50,803 bases of DNA, taken from positions 1 through 50,803 of the forward strand of contig JAFUVE010000035.1 of NCBI GenBank assembly GCA_017483765.1, given 5' to 3'. This DNA is from Bacteroidaceae bacterium (GTDB lineage: Bacteria > Bacteroidota > Bacteroidia > Bacteroidales > Bacteroidaceae). This document shows, piece after piece, positions 18,296 through 26,931 of this stretch. Numbering within the stretch: position 1 is the first letter of the stretch; each line of letters opens with the position of its first letter. The notes under the pieces were generated by a model. The model did no database searches. It worked only from the letters and a program-made list of their open reading frames with translations, and was not told the DNA's origin. The position numbers and the translations under genes are program-made.

Positions 18296-18361
18296 TCTAT
18301 AGATTCTATAGTTGCTATAGATGCTATAGTTGCTATAGATGCTATAGTTGCTATAGATTCC
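18296..18361. repeat. 9-base tandem repeat CTATAGWTG
   Basis: About seven copies alternate between CTATAGTTG and CTATAGATG, ending in CTATAGATT. The core CTATAG is palindromic. They lie between a terminator and the esterase promoter. Confidence 0.9.
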
Positions 18362-18423
18362 ATTTTGTTACATTTGTGCAAGCCTTTGAACATATATTTC
18401 ATCCTTTTTTGCAAATATTTTCG

Positions 18424-18431
18424 TACTTTTG
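18424..18431 (+). promoter_or_regulatory. Promoter -7 box of the carboxylesterase gene
   Basis: TACTTTTG fits TAnnTTTG. No well-spaced TTTG is seen upstream. The leader is about 35 bases. Confidence 0.65.
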
Positions 18432-18471
18432 CAATCGAAAACGCTAACTACTCTAACTAATTAATTTCAAT

Positions 18472-20040
18472 ATGAGAAAAACTGCGATTTCAGCATTGCT
18501 GCTGATGTCATCTGTGTCCATGACAGACATCGTGGCCCAGCCCATCACAGCGGGTGAACACACCCGCGTGCAGACCGTCTACGGCCCCATCGAGGGTTAT
18601 CAGGACGGCAGTATCTTCACCTTCAAAGGCATTCCCTACGCCAAGGCCGAGCGGTTCATGCCCCCTCAGGCCCCCGACCACTTCACGCAGCTTCGCCAGT
18701 GCAAGGTGTACGGTCCACAAGCCCCACAGGGCGAGTCGCTCCGATGGAACGGGCGCAACAGCCAGACGGACTATGGATTCGGCAACCAGTTCGTCATCGA
18801 GCCGATGGACGAGAAGGAATGCCTCGTGCTCAACGTCTGGACGCCCAGCATCAGCGACCAGAAGAAGCGTCCTGTGTTCGTGTGGATCCACGGCGGCGGA
18901 TATGCCGGCGGTTCGGGTCACGACCTCCCCTGCTATGAGGGCCGCGGACTGGCAGAGGCAGGCGACATCGTCGTAGTCAATCTCAACCACCGCCTGAACA
19001 TCCTCGGCTATATCGACCTCACCGGTCTGGGCGGGAAATACGCTCAGAGCGTGAACCTCGGACAGCAGGACATCGTGAAGGCGCTGGAATGGGTGCGCGA
19101 CAACATCGACCGCTTCGGCGGCGACCCTTCACAAGTCACCATAGGCGGTCAGTCGGGTGGCGGTGGCAAAGTGTCCACGCTGCTGGCCATGCCGTCGGCC
19201 AAAGGGCTGTTCAAGCGTGCCATCGTGCAGAGCGGATCGACGCTGCGTCAGGCAGAGCCGGAAGGAACACGGAAATACGGACTGGCATTTGCCAAGGAAC
19301 TGGGGCAGCCTGAAAACGAGCAGGCCGACTTTTCCAAGTTCTCGTACGAAGAGCTGAACGAGGCAGCCGGCCGACTCGCCCGCCAAGGCATCCGCGGCGG
19401 ATTCTCGCCCGTTGTTGACGGTAAGATTCTGCCTCAGCACCCCTTTGAGCCAGCGTCAGAGGTATCGAAAGACGTGCCTATGCTCATCGGTACAGACTTC
19501 AACGAGTTCACGTTCGACATCAGCCGCAACATGAGCTGGCAGGAGGCAGAGGACGCCGTACGCAAACGTATGGGCGAAGAGCAAGGCAACCGCTTCATCG
19601 CTGCCTTCAAGAAAACCTACCCTAACGCGGAACCCAAGGAGCTGACCTACGTGGACACCGGATTCCGTGCCGGAGCCGTACGTCAGGCAGCAGCCAAGAG
19701 CAAGCAGCAGGGCGCACCTGCATGGCTCTATCTCTTCACCTGGAAGCCGGAGAGCAACGCGCTGGGGGCATCCCACGGCATGGAACTGCCGTTCATGCTC
19801 CACAACGTCAGTCTGCAGCGTGAGATGACCGGGGCGTCTGAGAAAGCCTACAAATTCGAGAAGCTTATCAGCAGCATCTGGCTTTCGTTCATCAAGACAG
19901 GCAATCCCAACGTAGCCGGACTTCCACAATGGGATGCCTACGACGAGGAGAACGGCACCACCATGATCCTCGACAACGAATGCAAGCCCCTCCACCACCA
20001 CGACCGCGAACTCATGCAGATGAGCAGAAGCATATGGTGA
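18472..20040 (+). CDS. Secreted type-B carboxylesterase
   Basis: The 522-residue protein has a signal peptide cleaved near VAQP and the alpha/beta-hydrolase fold of the carboxylesterase type B family. The oxyanion hole is VWIHGGGYAGGSG. The nucleophile motif is GGQSGGGG with Ser228, the acid is probably Glu345 in TDFNEFTF, and the base His435 in ASHGMELPF, so the triad is complete. The natural substrate is not readable. In gut Bacteroidetes such enzymes often remove acyl groups from plant polymers (established for some members), but no polysaccharide-utilisation genes surround it here. Confidence 0.93.
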   Translation: MRKTAISALLLMSSVSMTDIVAQPITAGEHTRVQTVYGPIEGYQDGSIFTFKGIPYAKAERFMPPQAPDHFTQLRQCKVYGPQAPQGESLRWNGRNSQTDYGFGNQFVIEPMDEKECLVLNVWTPSISDQKKRPVFVWIHGGGYAGGSGHDLPCYEGRGLAEAGDIVVVNLNHRLNILGYIDLTGLGGKYAQSVNLGQQDIVKALEWVRDNIDRFGGDPSQVTIGGQSGGGGKVSTLLAMPSAKGLFKRAIVQSGSTLRQAEPEGTRKYGLAFAKELGQPENEQADFSKFSYEELNEAAGRLARQGIRGGFSPVVDGKILPQHPFEPASEVSKDVPMLIGTDFNEFTFDISRNMSWQEAEDAVRKRMGEEQGNRFIAAFKKTYPNAEPKELTYVDTGFRAGAVRQAAAKSKQQGAPAWLYLFTWKPESNALGASHGMELPFMLHNVSLQREMTGASEKAYKFEKLISSIWLSFIKTGNPNVAGLPQWDAYDEENGTTMILDNECKPLHHHDRELMQMSRSIW

Positions 20041-20044
20041 GTCA

Positions 20045-20075
20045 TATGATTTGAGGTTTGAGATTTGAGATTTAG
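20045..20075. repeat. 7-base tandem repeat TTTGAGR
   Basis: Four copies follow the esterase stop codon directly. Related units are at 20860-20882, 26685-26700 and 44722-44812. Confidence 0.75.
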
Positions 20076-20110
20076 AAGCCAACGAATATCAAGAATTATC
20101 AGCAAAACAG

Positions 20111-20146
20111 GGCGTGTCAACTGCCGTTGACACGCCCCGTCATTTT
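20111..20146. terminator. Bidirectional terminator between esterase and rubredoxin
   Basis: GGCGTGTCAA (20111-20120) pairs perfectly with TTGACACGCC (20127-20136) around a six-base loop, followed by TTTTT on the plus strand. The minus strand has only a weaker T run. Confidence 0.85.
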
Positions 20147-20159
20147 TCCGACGCATAGG

Positions 20160-20321
20160 TTATTCAGCCGGGCTGAACTCGTCCTTGCCTACTCCACAGA
20201 GAGGGCACTCGAAGTCCTCAGGGAGATCCTCGAAAGCGGTTCCGGGTTCAATACCTTTTTCTGGCACGCCCACTTCAGGGTCGTACTCCCAGCCACATAC
20301 GTCGCATACATACTTTGCCAT
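20160..20321 (-). CDS. Rubredoxin
   Basis: The 53-residue product starts [15 protein letters not shown] and ends [17 protein letters not shown]. Two CxxCG knuckles (Cys6 and Cys9, Cys39 and Cys42) hold one iron, as in all rubredoxins. The aromatic and Pro pattern ([16 protein letters not shown]) is also intact. It is a small electron carrier of the cytoplasm, typically serving oxygen or peroxide detoxification in anaerobes such as via rubrerythrin. It stands alone, convergent with the esterase gene and with its own promoter, so its redox partners are encoded elsewhere. Confidence 0.96.
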   Translation of the reverse strand: MAKYVCDVCGWEYDPEVGVPEKGIEPGTAFEDLPEDFECPLCGVGKDEFSPAE

Positions 20322-20361
20322 ATTCGTTGCTTTTTAACAGTTAATAATTCGAAACTTGTTG

Positions 20362-20392
20362 CGAAGATATTAAAAAAAGTGCGATTTGCAAA
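20362..20392 (-). promoter_or_regulatory. Promoter of the rubredoxin gene
   Basis: On the minus strand TTTG (20389-20392) and TATCTTCG (20362-20369, one mismatch to the -7 consensus) are 19 bases apart. Confidence 0.65.
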
Positions 20393-20471
20393 GAATTCAG
20401 CCGATTTTATTTCGCAGGGTCGTCAAAATTCATTAAATTCGCAGTAAGAAACCCCAAAACAAAGAAAAAAA

Positions 20472-20774
20472 ATGAAACTTATTGGTTGTTCACTTTCCGT
20501 ATTTTTCCGCTTCGTCCTGCCCACGGCAGTCGCCTGCTTTCTTGCCATGTGGATCTGCGACATCGAGCCGGGAGAGAAATACCGCTGGGCAAGCGGCATC
20601 TGGCACGGCATTTTCGTCGTACCAAACTTCATCAGGCATATCATCTCTCACAACGTGCGATTCGTAGCTGACAACGGTACCGAAGCGTACTATATCTTCT
20701 TCTGGCTCATCACCATCTCCACCATCATCACCTTGGCCATGCAAATCGTCAACAACCTCAAGAAACTGAAGTAA
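20472..20774 (+). CDS. Small two-helix membrane protein, unknown function
   Basis: I do not recognise the family. The 100-residue protein has a first hydrophobic segment at about 10-30 (FFRFVLPTAVACFLAMWI) and a second at about 73-92 (YYIFFWLITISTIITLAM). A polar loop in between contains GEKYRWASGIWHGIFVVPNF. The C-terminus is basic (NNLKKLK). The residues and predicted topology resemble small inner-membrane proteins found in many Prevotella, but this is memory, not a search. The spacing to the rubredoxin gene is divergent, with no perfect promoter. Confidence 0.8.
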   Translation: MKLIGCSLSVFFRFVLPTAVACFLAMWICDIEPGEKYRWASGIWHGIFVVPNFIRHIISHNVRFVADNGTEAYYIFFWLITISTIITLAMQIVNNLKKLK

Positions 20775-20779
20775 GAATA

Positions 20780-20951
20780 TTTGAAGTTTATTGGCATGAT
20801 TCTCGACTGCACTCGGCATAATTGAAGCGAGCTTCATTCTGCTCTCGTTTGCACGAGAATTGAAATTTGAAATTTGAAATTTTTGCCATCCGGACGAAAC
20901 AAGAAGACAGGACGAAACAAGAAGACAAGAAGACAAGACGATAGTCTGTCA
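20780..20951 (+). repeat. Composite intergenic element, copy 1
   Basis: It has three modules. First is a hairpin module (about 20783-20860) whose outer stem is ATTCTCG (20799-20805) with CGAGAAT (20854-20860). Next come GAAATTT heptamers (20860-20882). Last is GCCATCCGGAC (20885-20895), GAAGACAA-type octamers and GACGATAGTCTG (20937-20948). Copy 2 is at 26687-26826, and a version without the hairpin is at 44722-44848. The following GGAGCAGAAGGTGAAACA (20967) also has a counterpart at 44867. Confidence 0.85.
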
Positions 20952-21008
20952 TAACCTTCATGCCAATGGAGCAGAAGGTGAAACATTTTTTTTTAAACTT
21001 CCAAAAAC

Positions 21009-21749
21009 ATGAACGCATTTATTCTGGCAGCGGGTCTTGGCACCCGCCTGAAGCCCCTGACCGACCACATGCCAAAGGCGATGGTGCCTGTGGCAGGTAA
21101 GCCGCTGATTGAGCATCTGATACTGAAGTTAAAAGCCAGCGGCTTCAGTCATATCGTAGTGAACGTGCATCATTTCGCCCAGCAGATTATCGACTTTATC
21201 GACGCCAACCAGCAGTTCGGCATCGACATACGCATCAGCGACGAACGCGACTGCCTGCTCGACACGGGAGGAGCCATACGCAAGGCATCCCCACTCTTTC
21301 CTGAAGGAGAGCCGTTCCTCATCCACAATGTAGACATCCTCCACAATCTCGACCTGGCAGAGGCCTGCCGACAACATTCGTCCGACGCAGACGCCACGTT
21401 GTTCGTCAGCCAGCGGACGTCCAACCGCCACCTGCTGTTCGACGAGGAAGGCATGCTCATGGGACGCGACAACACCACAACCGGGGAAGTTGATACACCG
21501 TTTGCAGAGGTGCGTCAGAATCCGCAGTCGTTCAACGCATATCCGTTCTCAGGCATCCACATCTTCTCCCCCGCCCTGCTCCCGCTTATGGAGACCTGGC
21601 CGGAGAAGTTCCCGATTATTAACTTCTACCTCGACGCAGCGTCGAAAGGTCGTCGGATCAAAGGCATAGAAATTCCCGGTCTCCATTTGCTCGATGTAGG
21701 CAAGCTCGACACACTTGAGCAAGCAGAGCAGTTTATTACATCTTCTTGA
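21009..21749 (+). CDS. Sugar-1-phosphate nucleotidyltransferase (MurU/RmlA-like)
   Basis: The 246-residue protein has the nucleotidyltransferase fold: the signature ILAAGLGTRLKPLTDHMPKA (residues 5-24) contains the G-x-G-T-R-x-x-P loop and the Lys that holds the nucleotide. VAGKPLIEHLI and HNVDILHN (metal-binding Asp) follow. Short length and the fully cytosolic chain fit MurU, which makes UDP-MurNAc in cell-wall recycling, or the mannose-1-phosphate guanylyltransferase group. No AmgK kinase is adjacent, so the substrate is not settled. The last 14 bases overlap the convergent gene. Confidence 0.88.
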   Translation: MNAFILAAGLGTRLKPLTDHMPKAMVPVAGKPLIEHLILKLKASGFSHIVVNVHHFAQQIIDFIDANQQFGIDIRISDERDCLLDTGGAIRKASPLFPEGEPFLIHNVDILHNLDLAEACRQHSSDADATLFVSQRTSNRHLLFDEEGMLMGRDNTTTGEVDTPFAEVRQNPQSFNAYPFSGIHIFSPALLPLMETWPEKFPIINFYLDAASKGRRIKGIEIPGLHLLDVGKLDTLEQAEQFITSS

Positions 21750-22194
21750 AGGCAACCGTCTCACGTTCATATTTTTCCATCTTTTTGTATTCCTCGGGAG
21801 TGGTATCCTCGAGCAGGTATTGACCGTGGAGATAGTATTTCGTTGTTTCTTCGCCGAACGTGATTTCAACCACATCGTCCTTCACTACATATGTTCCCGT
21901 CTTCTTTTCCTCGGAAGTTGAGCCTGGCGTGTAGTTCACGGTTCCGTCCTCGTTCATGTAGGATGCGCTGTATCCACTACGTTCAGTTATATCGGTCAGT
22001 TCCACCTTCGTATCGTCGATGAAGTTCAGTTTTTGGTCGCACTTGATATTCGGTCCGTCGTCCATGGCCAGCATCTCATAGTGGAGATGCCACGATGTGC
22101 CCGCCAGCTTAGGATTTTTACAGGCAGACGTAATGAAGGAGGCCGTCAGCAGGAGGATGCCCGCCAAAAGGAGAAATATATGTTTTGTGCTCAT
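21736..22194 (-). CDS. Small lipoprotein, lipocalin-like, unknown function
   Basis: I do not recognise a named family. The start ATG at 22194 gives 152 residues with a lipoprotein signal ending FITSAC. The mature part has alternating strands and begins with LAGTSWHLHYE, a pattern seen in small lipocalin-like lipoproteins (the opening GTSW motif). Later segments include GTYVVKDDVVEITFGEETTK and a Tyr/Glu-rich end. It overlaps the convergent nucleotidyltransferase by 14 bases at the 3' end. A nonamer repeat separates it from the next gene upstream. Confidence 0.82.
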   Translation of the reverse strand: MSTKHIFLLLAGILLLTASFITSACKNPKLAGTSWHLHYEMLAMDDGPNIKCDQKLNFIDDTKVELTDITERSGYSASYMNEDGTVNYTPGSTSEEKKTGTYVVKDDVVEITFGEETTKYYLHGQYLLEDTTPEEYKKMEKYERETVAFKKM

Positions 22195-22218
22195 GATTTT
22201 TGGGGTTGAAGTCAAAGA

Positions 22219-22295
22219 TTGAGAACTCAGATGCTTGGATAACCCGGAGGATCCGGATAGTCCGGAAATTCCGGAGAAACCGGATATTCCAGAAA
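22219..22295. repeat. 9-base tandem repeat CCGGANATT
   Basis: Six to seven imperfect copies (CGGAGGATC, CGGATAGTC, CGGAAATTC, CGGATATTC) fill the spacer between two minus-strand secreted-protein genes. The unit matches that at 1467-1550 and 2352-2450. Confidence 0.85.
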
Positions 22296-22308
22296 AAAGG
22301 CATTCCTT

Positions 22309-22725
22309 TTAATCGTAGTACATGGAGAAATCCACTTTCTTTCCTTTGGTGTTGGTGAAAGTTCCGCTGTAGGTCATGCAGGTCATTTGCTTGGCTGGCT
22401 CATAGAACTCATCATAAATGCCAACGAATTTGCCGACGTAACGTCCTTTCAGATCGTACTCATTGAGCACCAGTTGTTTCGTCCGTTTGTTGTAGGATAC
22501 GAACTTCAGTTTTCGCTTGATGCCAGAGTACTCGAATGTGCCGGTTGTGCCGTTCATCTCCATCTCGCAGTGCGCGCCGCCGATATACCCCCAGACGGAG
22601 AAGTTGATGCCGGCCTTCTGCATATTGATTACATTGTTGATAGGTGAGGCGGTCCGCCCCATCTCAGCCGCTTGCGTCATCGTCATGCAAGCCGACAGAA
22701 TAAGAAATAAAAAGGTTCGTTTCAT
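22309..22725 (-). CDS. Small secreted protein, unknown function
   Basis: No family is recognised. The 138-residue product has a signal peptide (MKRTFLFLILSACMTMTQAA). The rest is beta-rich, with GYIGGAHCEMEMNGTTGTFEY, NKRTKQLVLNEYDLKGRY and YSGTFTNTKGKKVDFSMYYD as the clearest segments. This order suggests a small barrel or sandwich that scores a property of the cell surface; that is only an impression. A good promoter (22793-22822) lies 70 bases upstream. The gene may be cotranscribed with the lipoprotein behind it. Confidence 0.8.
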   Translation of the reverse strand: MKRTFLFLILSACMTMTQAAEMGRTASPINNVINMQKAGINFSVWGYIGGAHCEMEMNGTTGTFEYSGIKRKLKFVSYNKRTKQLVLNEYDLKGRYVGKFVGIYDEFYEPAKQMTCMTYSGTFTNTKGKKVDFSMYYD

Positions 22726-22792
22726 AAGTGTTCAGTTAATTGGTTACACAAGTGTTTTCGTTGTCAGATCCGGCTATTTCCGGTTCGTATTG

Positions 22793-22822
22793 CAAAAATA
22801 ATCAAAATTTTTTATATGACAA
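22793..22822 (-). promoter_or_regulatory. Promoter of the small secreted protein gene
   Basis: On the minus strand TTG (22820-22822) and TATTTTTG (22793-22800) are 19 bases apart. Confidence 0.75.
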
Positions 22823-22928
22823 GTGAAACGTAGAAATTAATTCTCAAAAAGTGTAGAAACATGGCGAACAATATGAAAAGTTACAAAAAATTCTTTATCC
22901 GATTGGGGCATAATTCAAGAAATTTGTG

Positions 22929-22936
22929 TAAATTTG
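22929..22936 (+). promoter_or_regulatory. Promoter-like -7 box far from the next gene
   Basis: TAAATTTG fits the -7 consensus, but the next start codon is 233 bases away. The 22937-23169 stretch holds an octamer repeat (23050-23092, GAAGACRA type) and no open frame. It may be a long leader of the DUF4468 gene or a small RNA; nothing decides this. Confidence 0.4.
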
Positions 22937-23169
22937 CAGAAATTCGTGTGTTGGAAGAAGACCGCTCACGATTTATCCTACATATTTTTACATACCTGAA
23001 CCAAAGACGAAAATATTAAGTAACCGGAAAAATAAGTTGTCTCACTTTCATGAAGACAAGAAGACGAGAATACAAGAATACAAGACAAAAGTCTGCTATG
23101 ACCAACATTGCAAAAAACAGAGGCTAAGGCAAGTTATTTTTTAATCTTATTAAACGACTATAAAACGAC

Positions 23170-23901
23170 ATGAAAAAGTTATTCACCCTCATTCTCTCTG
23201 CAGCATTCTTTGCCTGCACCGCCACCATCAACGCCCAGATTATCAAGCCATCCGATCTTGAGGCCTATGCCAAACAGCGGTATGGCGACAAATGGCTTGA
23301 CGCCGCCGCCAACCTGGCCCGCGAAGTGCAACTTGACAAGAACGAGTCACTGACGTTTCAGGAGGTGATAGAAGCGCCGGGCAAGAGCAAGCAGCAACTC
23401 TACGTGGCCCTCAACTACTGGGCCACTGCCACCTTCAAGGACAAGCAGGCCATCACGCTTGATGACAAGGAGGCCGGCTGCATCATCATCTCGTCCACGA
23501 TCAAGAACATCGCCGAGCATATGGGGACCATCAACTCCTACTCCGTGAGCATCACTCCTGTGATCAGAATCGACATCAAAGAAGGCCGCATCCGAGTGAC
23601 TTACACCGTTCAGAACTACGACATCCTTGGCGACCGCAGCGGGGGCTGGCTGAGCATGCCCGACAAGAAAGAGCGCACGGGCGGGGACTCCAAGCGCAAA
23701 GCTGACGACAAGACGAACGAGAACCTGTACGACGAGCAGTGGGAGATTGCTCGCCACTACCCCTACGTGGAGAAAGACCCCCAGAAGCGCACCTGCGCTA
23801 AGGCCTTCATCATGGCCAACGCCTACTCCAACGCCGTTCTCGACAAAATCAACGACACCATCAAAAACGGCATGGTGGGCAACGAGGACGACGACTGGTA
23901 A
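23170..23901 (+). CDS. DUF4468 domain protein, secreted
   Basis: The 243-residue product starts with a signal peptide ending near TINAQI. Residues about 55-150 fit DUF4468, a domain with a TBP-like fold found in Bacteroidetes: VIEAPGKSKQQLYVALNYW, then LDDKEAGCIIISS, and RIDIKEGRIRVTYTVQNYDI. The function of this family is not known. A basic Lys/Asp-rich linker and a helical tail with DKINDTIKNGM follow. The upstream GGCAAGTTATTTTTTAAT (23130) resembles the leader before the GH27 gene at 44885. Confidence 0.82.
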   Translation: MKKLFTLILSAAFFACTATINAQIIKPSDLEAYAKQRYGDKWLDAAANLAREVQLDKNESLTFQEVIEAPGKSKQQLYVALNYWATATFKDKQAITLDDKEAGCIIISSTIKNIAEHMGTINSYSVSITPVIRIDIKEGRIRVTYTVQNYDILGDRSGGWLSMPDKKERTGGDSKRKADDKTNENLYDEQWEIARHYPYVEKDPQKRTCAKAFIMANAYSNAVLDKINDTIKNGMVGNEDDDW

Positions 23902-23940
23902 GAAAAAAGAGGAGATTCCTGTCATTTTCTCCTCTAAATA

Positions 23941-23972
23941 TTTGTCTGTAAGTGGGATTTTGGTTATATTTG
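23941..23972 (+). promoter_or_regulatory. Promoter of the BspA-like gene
   Basis: TTTG (23941-23944) and TATATTTG (23965-23972) are 20 bases apart. A small hairpin before it (23908-23935, AGAGGAG/CTCCTCT) may end the DUF4468 transcript but lacks a T run. Confidence 0.75.
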
Positions 23973-24036
23973 CGGAAAGATTGGCTGCAAGCCAGTTTTG
24001 CAAACCTTTATTAATAACCAAAATCCCGCTTTCTAT

Positions 24037-26664
24037 ATGAAAACAATCTTTCTATTTCTGAATAGGGCATTGTACGCAAGGATCGTAGCACTGTTGGTGT
24101 TTTGCGTTTCGACCCATACAGTCATGGCAGACACCCCCTTGGCCTATTATGAGGCGTCCAGCCAGACCCTGTGGTTCAGAGTAGTCAGCGACGCCACCGC
24201 ATCGGAGTTTCTGGCAGAGCATCCCCAGTCCGCCTGGAGCGGTGAGGAGCAAATGCATACGGGCCAGATGAAGAAGGCTCCGTGGCTGGCATACAAGGAC
24301 GAGATTACGACCGTGATATTCGAGTCCAGTTTCTCCCTTTTCCATCCTACGACGGTATATGCCTGGTTTTCTGGCTGCAAGAACCTCACGTCGTTAATAG
24401 GCACCGGCAGTCTGAAGCTCAACGAGGTCACAGATATGCAATACATGTTTTCGGATTGTTCATCGCTCAAGGAGATTGACCTCAGTGGCCTCAACACCAA
24501 GAACGTGAAGTACATGAGTAACATGTTCATAAACTGCAGCTCACTGGAGAGCGTGAACTTCGGGAGCATCGACACGCGAAGCCTCTTGTCGACAAGATCC
24601 ATGTTCTATGGAGCCAGCAAACTGGAGAGTGTGGACATGAGCCAACTGGACTTCTCGAACGTGACGAGTATGTCACGTATGTTTCAGGAATGTTCGGCCC
24701 TCAAGTCGGTGAAATTATCCAAAGAAAGCACCCCCAACCTGACCGACATGTCCTACCTCTTCTATAGGTGCACACAGCTGAAGGGTGTGGACCTCTCGGG
24801 ATTCAACACGCGGAACGTGACCGACATGTCATATATGTTTGAGTTCTGCTCATCGCTCGAGGAAGTGGACCTGCGAACGTTCGACATCACCAGCCTCAAG
24901 GTGGCAAGCGAGATGTTCAGCCACTGCACAAGACTGAAGAAACTCTATAGTGACAAGGACTGGAAAGTGGAGTCCATCTTGTTTTTCAACTGCCCTAAGC
25001 TGTCGGGCTCCATCCTGTTCGACCCCAAAAAATATTCCAGTCTTCTCTTTGCCAACACCTACAACGGCTATTTCACCCCCTCTTCATTCAACGAGCAGAA
25101 GGCCTGCGCCGTATGGTGCGAGGACAGTGAAACACTGTACCTCACCTCCACCAAGACTCCATTCCGTATCGGCGCAAGCTTCAACGGAACCCCTATTACC
25201 GATTGGTGGTGGTGCGAAGAACTGACTAACTGCGGCAAACTGGGCAAGTCGGTGTGGCTGAACAGCTATAACCGTACCAGCTTCAAGACAGTGGTGTTCA
25301 CCAAAGAGTTCCTCAACGCAGCAGACAAGGTGAAGTCCGTGAGGAGCTGGTTCGACGGCTGTTCCCGTCTTCAGTCCGTAACGGGATGGGAGAATTTCGA
25401 CACCAGCGAGCTGACCGACATGGGCCATATGTTCAACCAATGCACAAGCCTCAAGTCGCTGGACGGTATCAGCTGCCTGAACACGTCCAAAGTGACCGAC
25501 ATGGACAGCCTGTTCAACGATTGCCAGAAGCTGGAAGAGCTTGACTTGAGCGGATTCAACACGTCGAAGGTAAAGAATTTCGCCGACATGTTCGGCAGGT
25601 GCTACGCGCTGACCACGATTGACGTGGACAATTTCAGCACAGAGAGTGCTGAGAATTTCAAGCAGATGTTCTACTACTGCACCGGCCTCACCACTATCTA
25701 CTGCAATCAGAGTTGGACGAAGGATGTGCTATCCGAGAAAATGTTCTACAGATGCGAGAAGCTGAAAGGCAGCATCAAGTACGACAGCAAGAAGGTGGAT
25801 GCCACCTATGCCAATCCCGACAACGGCTACTTCACGAAGCTTGAGACCTACGACCTCTGGATTTGCGGCACTCAGGTGACCAACCGAAACTGCTCCGACC
25901 TGACGGTGATTGACGGTGTGGACGTAACCACCGACGACGGATATTTCTATTACGATCCGGAATCGAACAGACTGAAGATAAAAGACGGGATCGCCTTCTG
26001 TAAGGACGACTACGCCCTGCACAGCAACATCAAGGACCTCACCATTGAGACTGACAAGGATGGGACCGCTCTTATCCAGACACAGACGGGCAACAGTGCC
26101 ATGTTCCTGGAAAAACGCACCTACATCACGGGAGGTCTGCTCATGGCGATTGGAGGCGGATTGTTGGACCCCACCACAACGGGATTGATAGCCAAACACA
26201 TGATACGTGTCGAAGACGGCATGCTCGTAGCCGCCGGCACCTACGGCATCAGCGGCTACTACGACATGCAGGACGGAGTCATGACCTACTATGGAGGACT
26301 GGCTATAAAAGGAGAGTCGGGCGTGTCGGCATACGGGACCCAAGCCAGCATCTCCACCCTTGGGTCCTTCTCGATGGACGAGAACATCAAGATTATTGAG
26401 CCGGAGGGAGCTGTGTTCAGCAACAAAAACTTCATGCTCGACGGCGAGATCATTAAGAATGCCAGCGTCGTCATGATGTACGTGGAGCCGGAAATCACGG
26501 GTGACGTGAACCAGGACGGCAACGTGGATATCTCCGACATCGTGGCCATTATCAACACCATTGCAGGAGACGACACCTACAAGGAGCGTGCCAACGTGAA
26601 CGGTGACAGCAATGTCGACATTTCCGACATCGTGGCGGTCATCAACATCATCGCATCGAAATAG
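24037..26664 (+). CDS. BspA-family leucine-rich surface protein with dockerin C-terminus
   Basis: I chose ATG 24037, which is followed by a signal peptide (about 33 residues), giving 875 residues. Two blocks of BspA/DUF285-type leucine-rich repeats occupy about 95-335 and 395-590. Each unit has the pattern VTDMSYMFEFCSSLEEVDL. A non-repeat region follows (about 610-810) with beta-helix-like strands. The last 60 residues are two EF-hand-like dockerin repeats (DVNQDGNVDISDIVAIIN and NVNGDSNVDISDIVAVIN). BspA proteins of Tannerella bind fibronectin and other bacteria (established). A dockerin normally pairs with a cohesin; no cohesin is seen here. The same cassette ends the C10 protease. Confidence 0.9.
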   Translation: MKTIFLFLNRALYARIVALLVFCVSTHTVMADTPLAYYEASSQTLWFRVVSDATASEFLAEHPQSAWSGEEQMHTGQMKKAPWLAYKDEITTVIFESSFSLFHPTTVYAWFSGCKNLTSLIGTGSLKLNEVTDMQYMFSDCSSLKEIDLSGLNTKNVKYMSNMFINCSSLESVNFGSIDTRSLLSTRSMFYGASKLESVDMSQLDFSNVTSMSRMFQECSALKSVKLSKESTPNLTDMSYLFYRCTQLKGVDLSGFNTRNVTDMSYMFEFCSSLEEVDLRTFDITSLKVASEMFSHCTRLKKLYSDKDWKVESILFFNCPKLSGSILFDPKKYSSLLFANTYNGYFTPSSFNEQKACAVWCEDSETLYLTSTKTPFRIGASFNGTPITDWWWCEELTNCGKLGKSVWLNSYNRTSFKTVVFTKEFLNAADKVKSVRSWFDGCSRLQSVTGWENFDTSELTDMGHMFNQCTSLKSLDGISCLNTSKVTDMDSLFNDCQKLEELDLSGFNTSKVKNFADMFGRCYALTTIDVDNFSTESAENFKQMFYYCTGLTTIYCNQSWTKDVLSEKMFYRCEKLKGSIKYDSKKVDATYANPDNGYFTKLETYDLWICGTQVTNRNCSDLTVIDGVDVTTDDGYFYYDPESNRLKIKDGIAFCKDDYALHSNIKDLTIETDKDGTALIQTQTGNSAMFLEKRTYITGGLLMAIGGGLLDPTTTGLIAKHMIRVEDGMLVAAGTYGISGYYDMQDGVMTYYGGLAIKGESGVSAYGTQASISTLGSFSMDENIKIIEPEGAVFSNKNFMLDGEIIKNASVVMMYVEPEITGDVNQDGNVDISDIVAIINTIAGDDTYKERANVNGDSNVDISDIVAVINIIASK

Positions 26665-26686
26665 CAACGAGTTATTACGGTGACTT

Positions 26687-26826
26687 TGAAATTTGAGGTT
26701 TATTAGCATGATTTTCGGCTGCACTCAACATAGCTCAAGCAAGCATGGCTCTGTGTTCGTTTGCAGGAAAATTGAGATTTGAAATTTAGCCATCCGGACG
26801 AAACAAGAAGACGAGACGATAGTCTG
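26687..26826 (+). repeat. Composite intergenic element, copy 2
   Basis: It has the same module order as 20780-20951. The outer hairpin stem is ATTTTCG (26711-26717) with GGAAAAT (26766-26772), then heptamers, GCCATCCGGAC (26789-26799), one octamer and GACGATAGTCTG (26815-26826). The inner C-G pair of copy 1 is replaced by T-A here. Confidence 0.85.
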
Positions 26827-26850
26827 CAATGAACACATAGCAATTTTTAT

Positions 26851-26898
26851 AAAAACAATGATGGTGTGCCGGGGGGCCGACACACCATCATTGTTTTT
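26851..26898. terminator. Bidirectional terminator between BspA-like gene and fimbrial operon
   Basis: An 18-pair perfect stem (26851-26868 with 26881-26898) has A and T runs at its base. It ends two convergent transcripts. Confidence 0.93.
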
Positions 26899-26931
26899 TA
26901 AGGCGAAGATGCAGCAAGCACTTTTGTCCGT

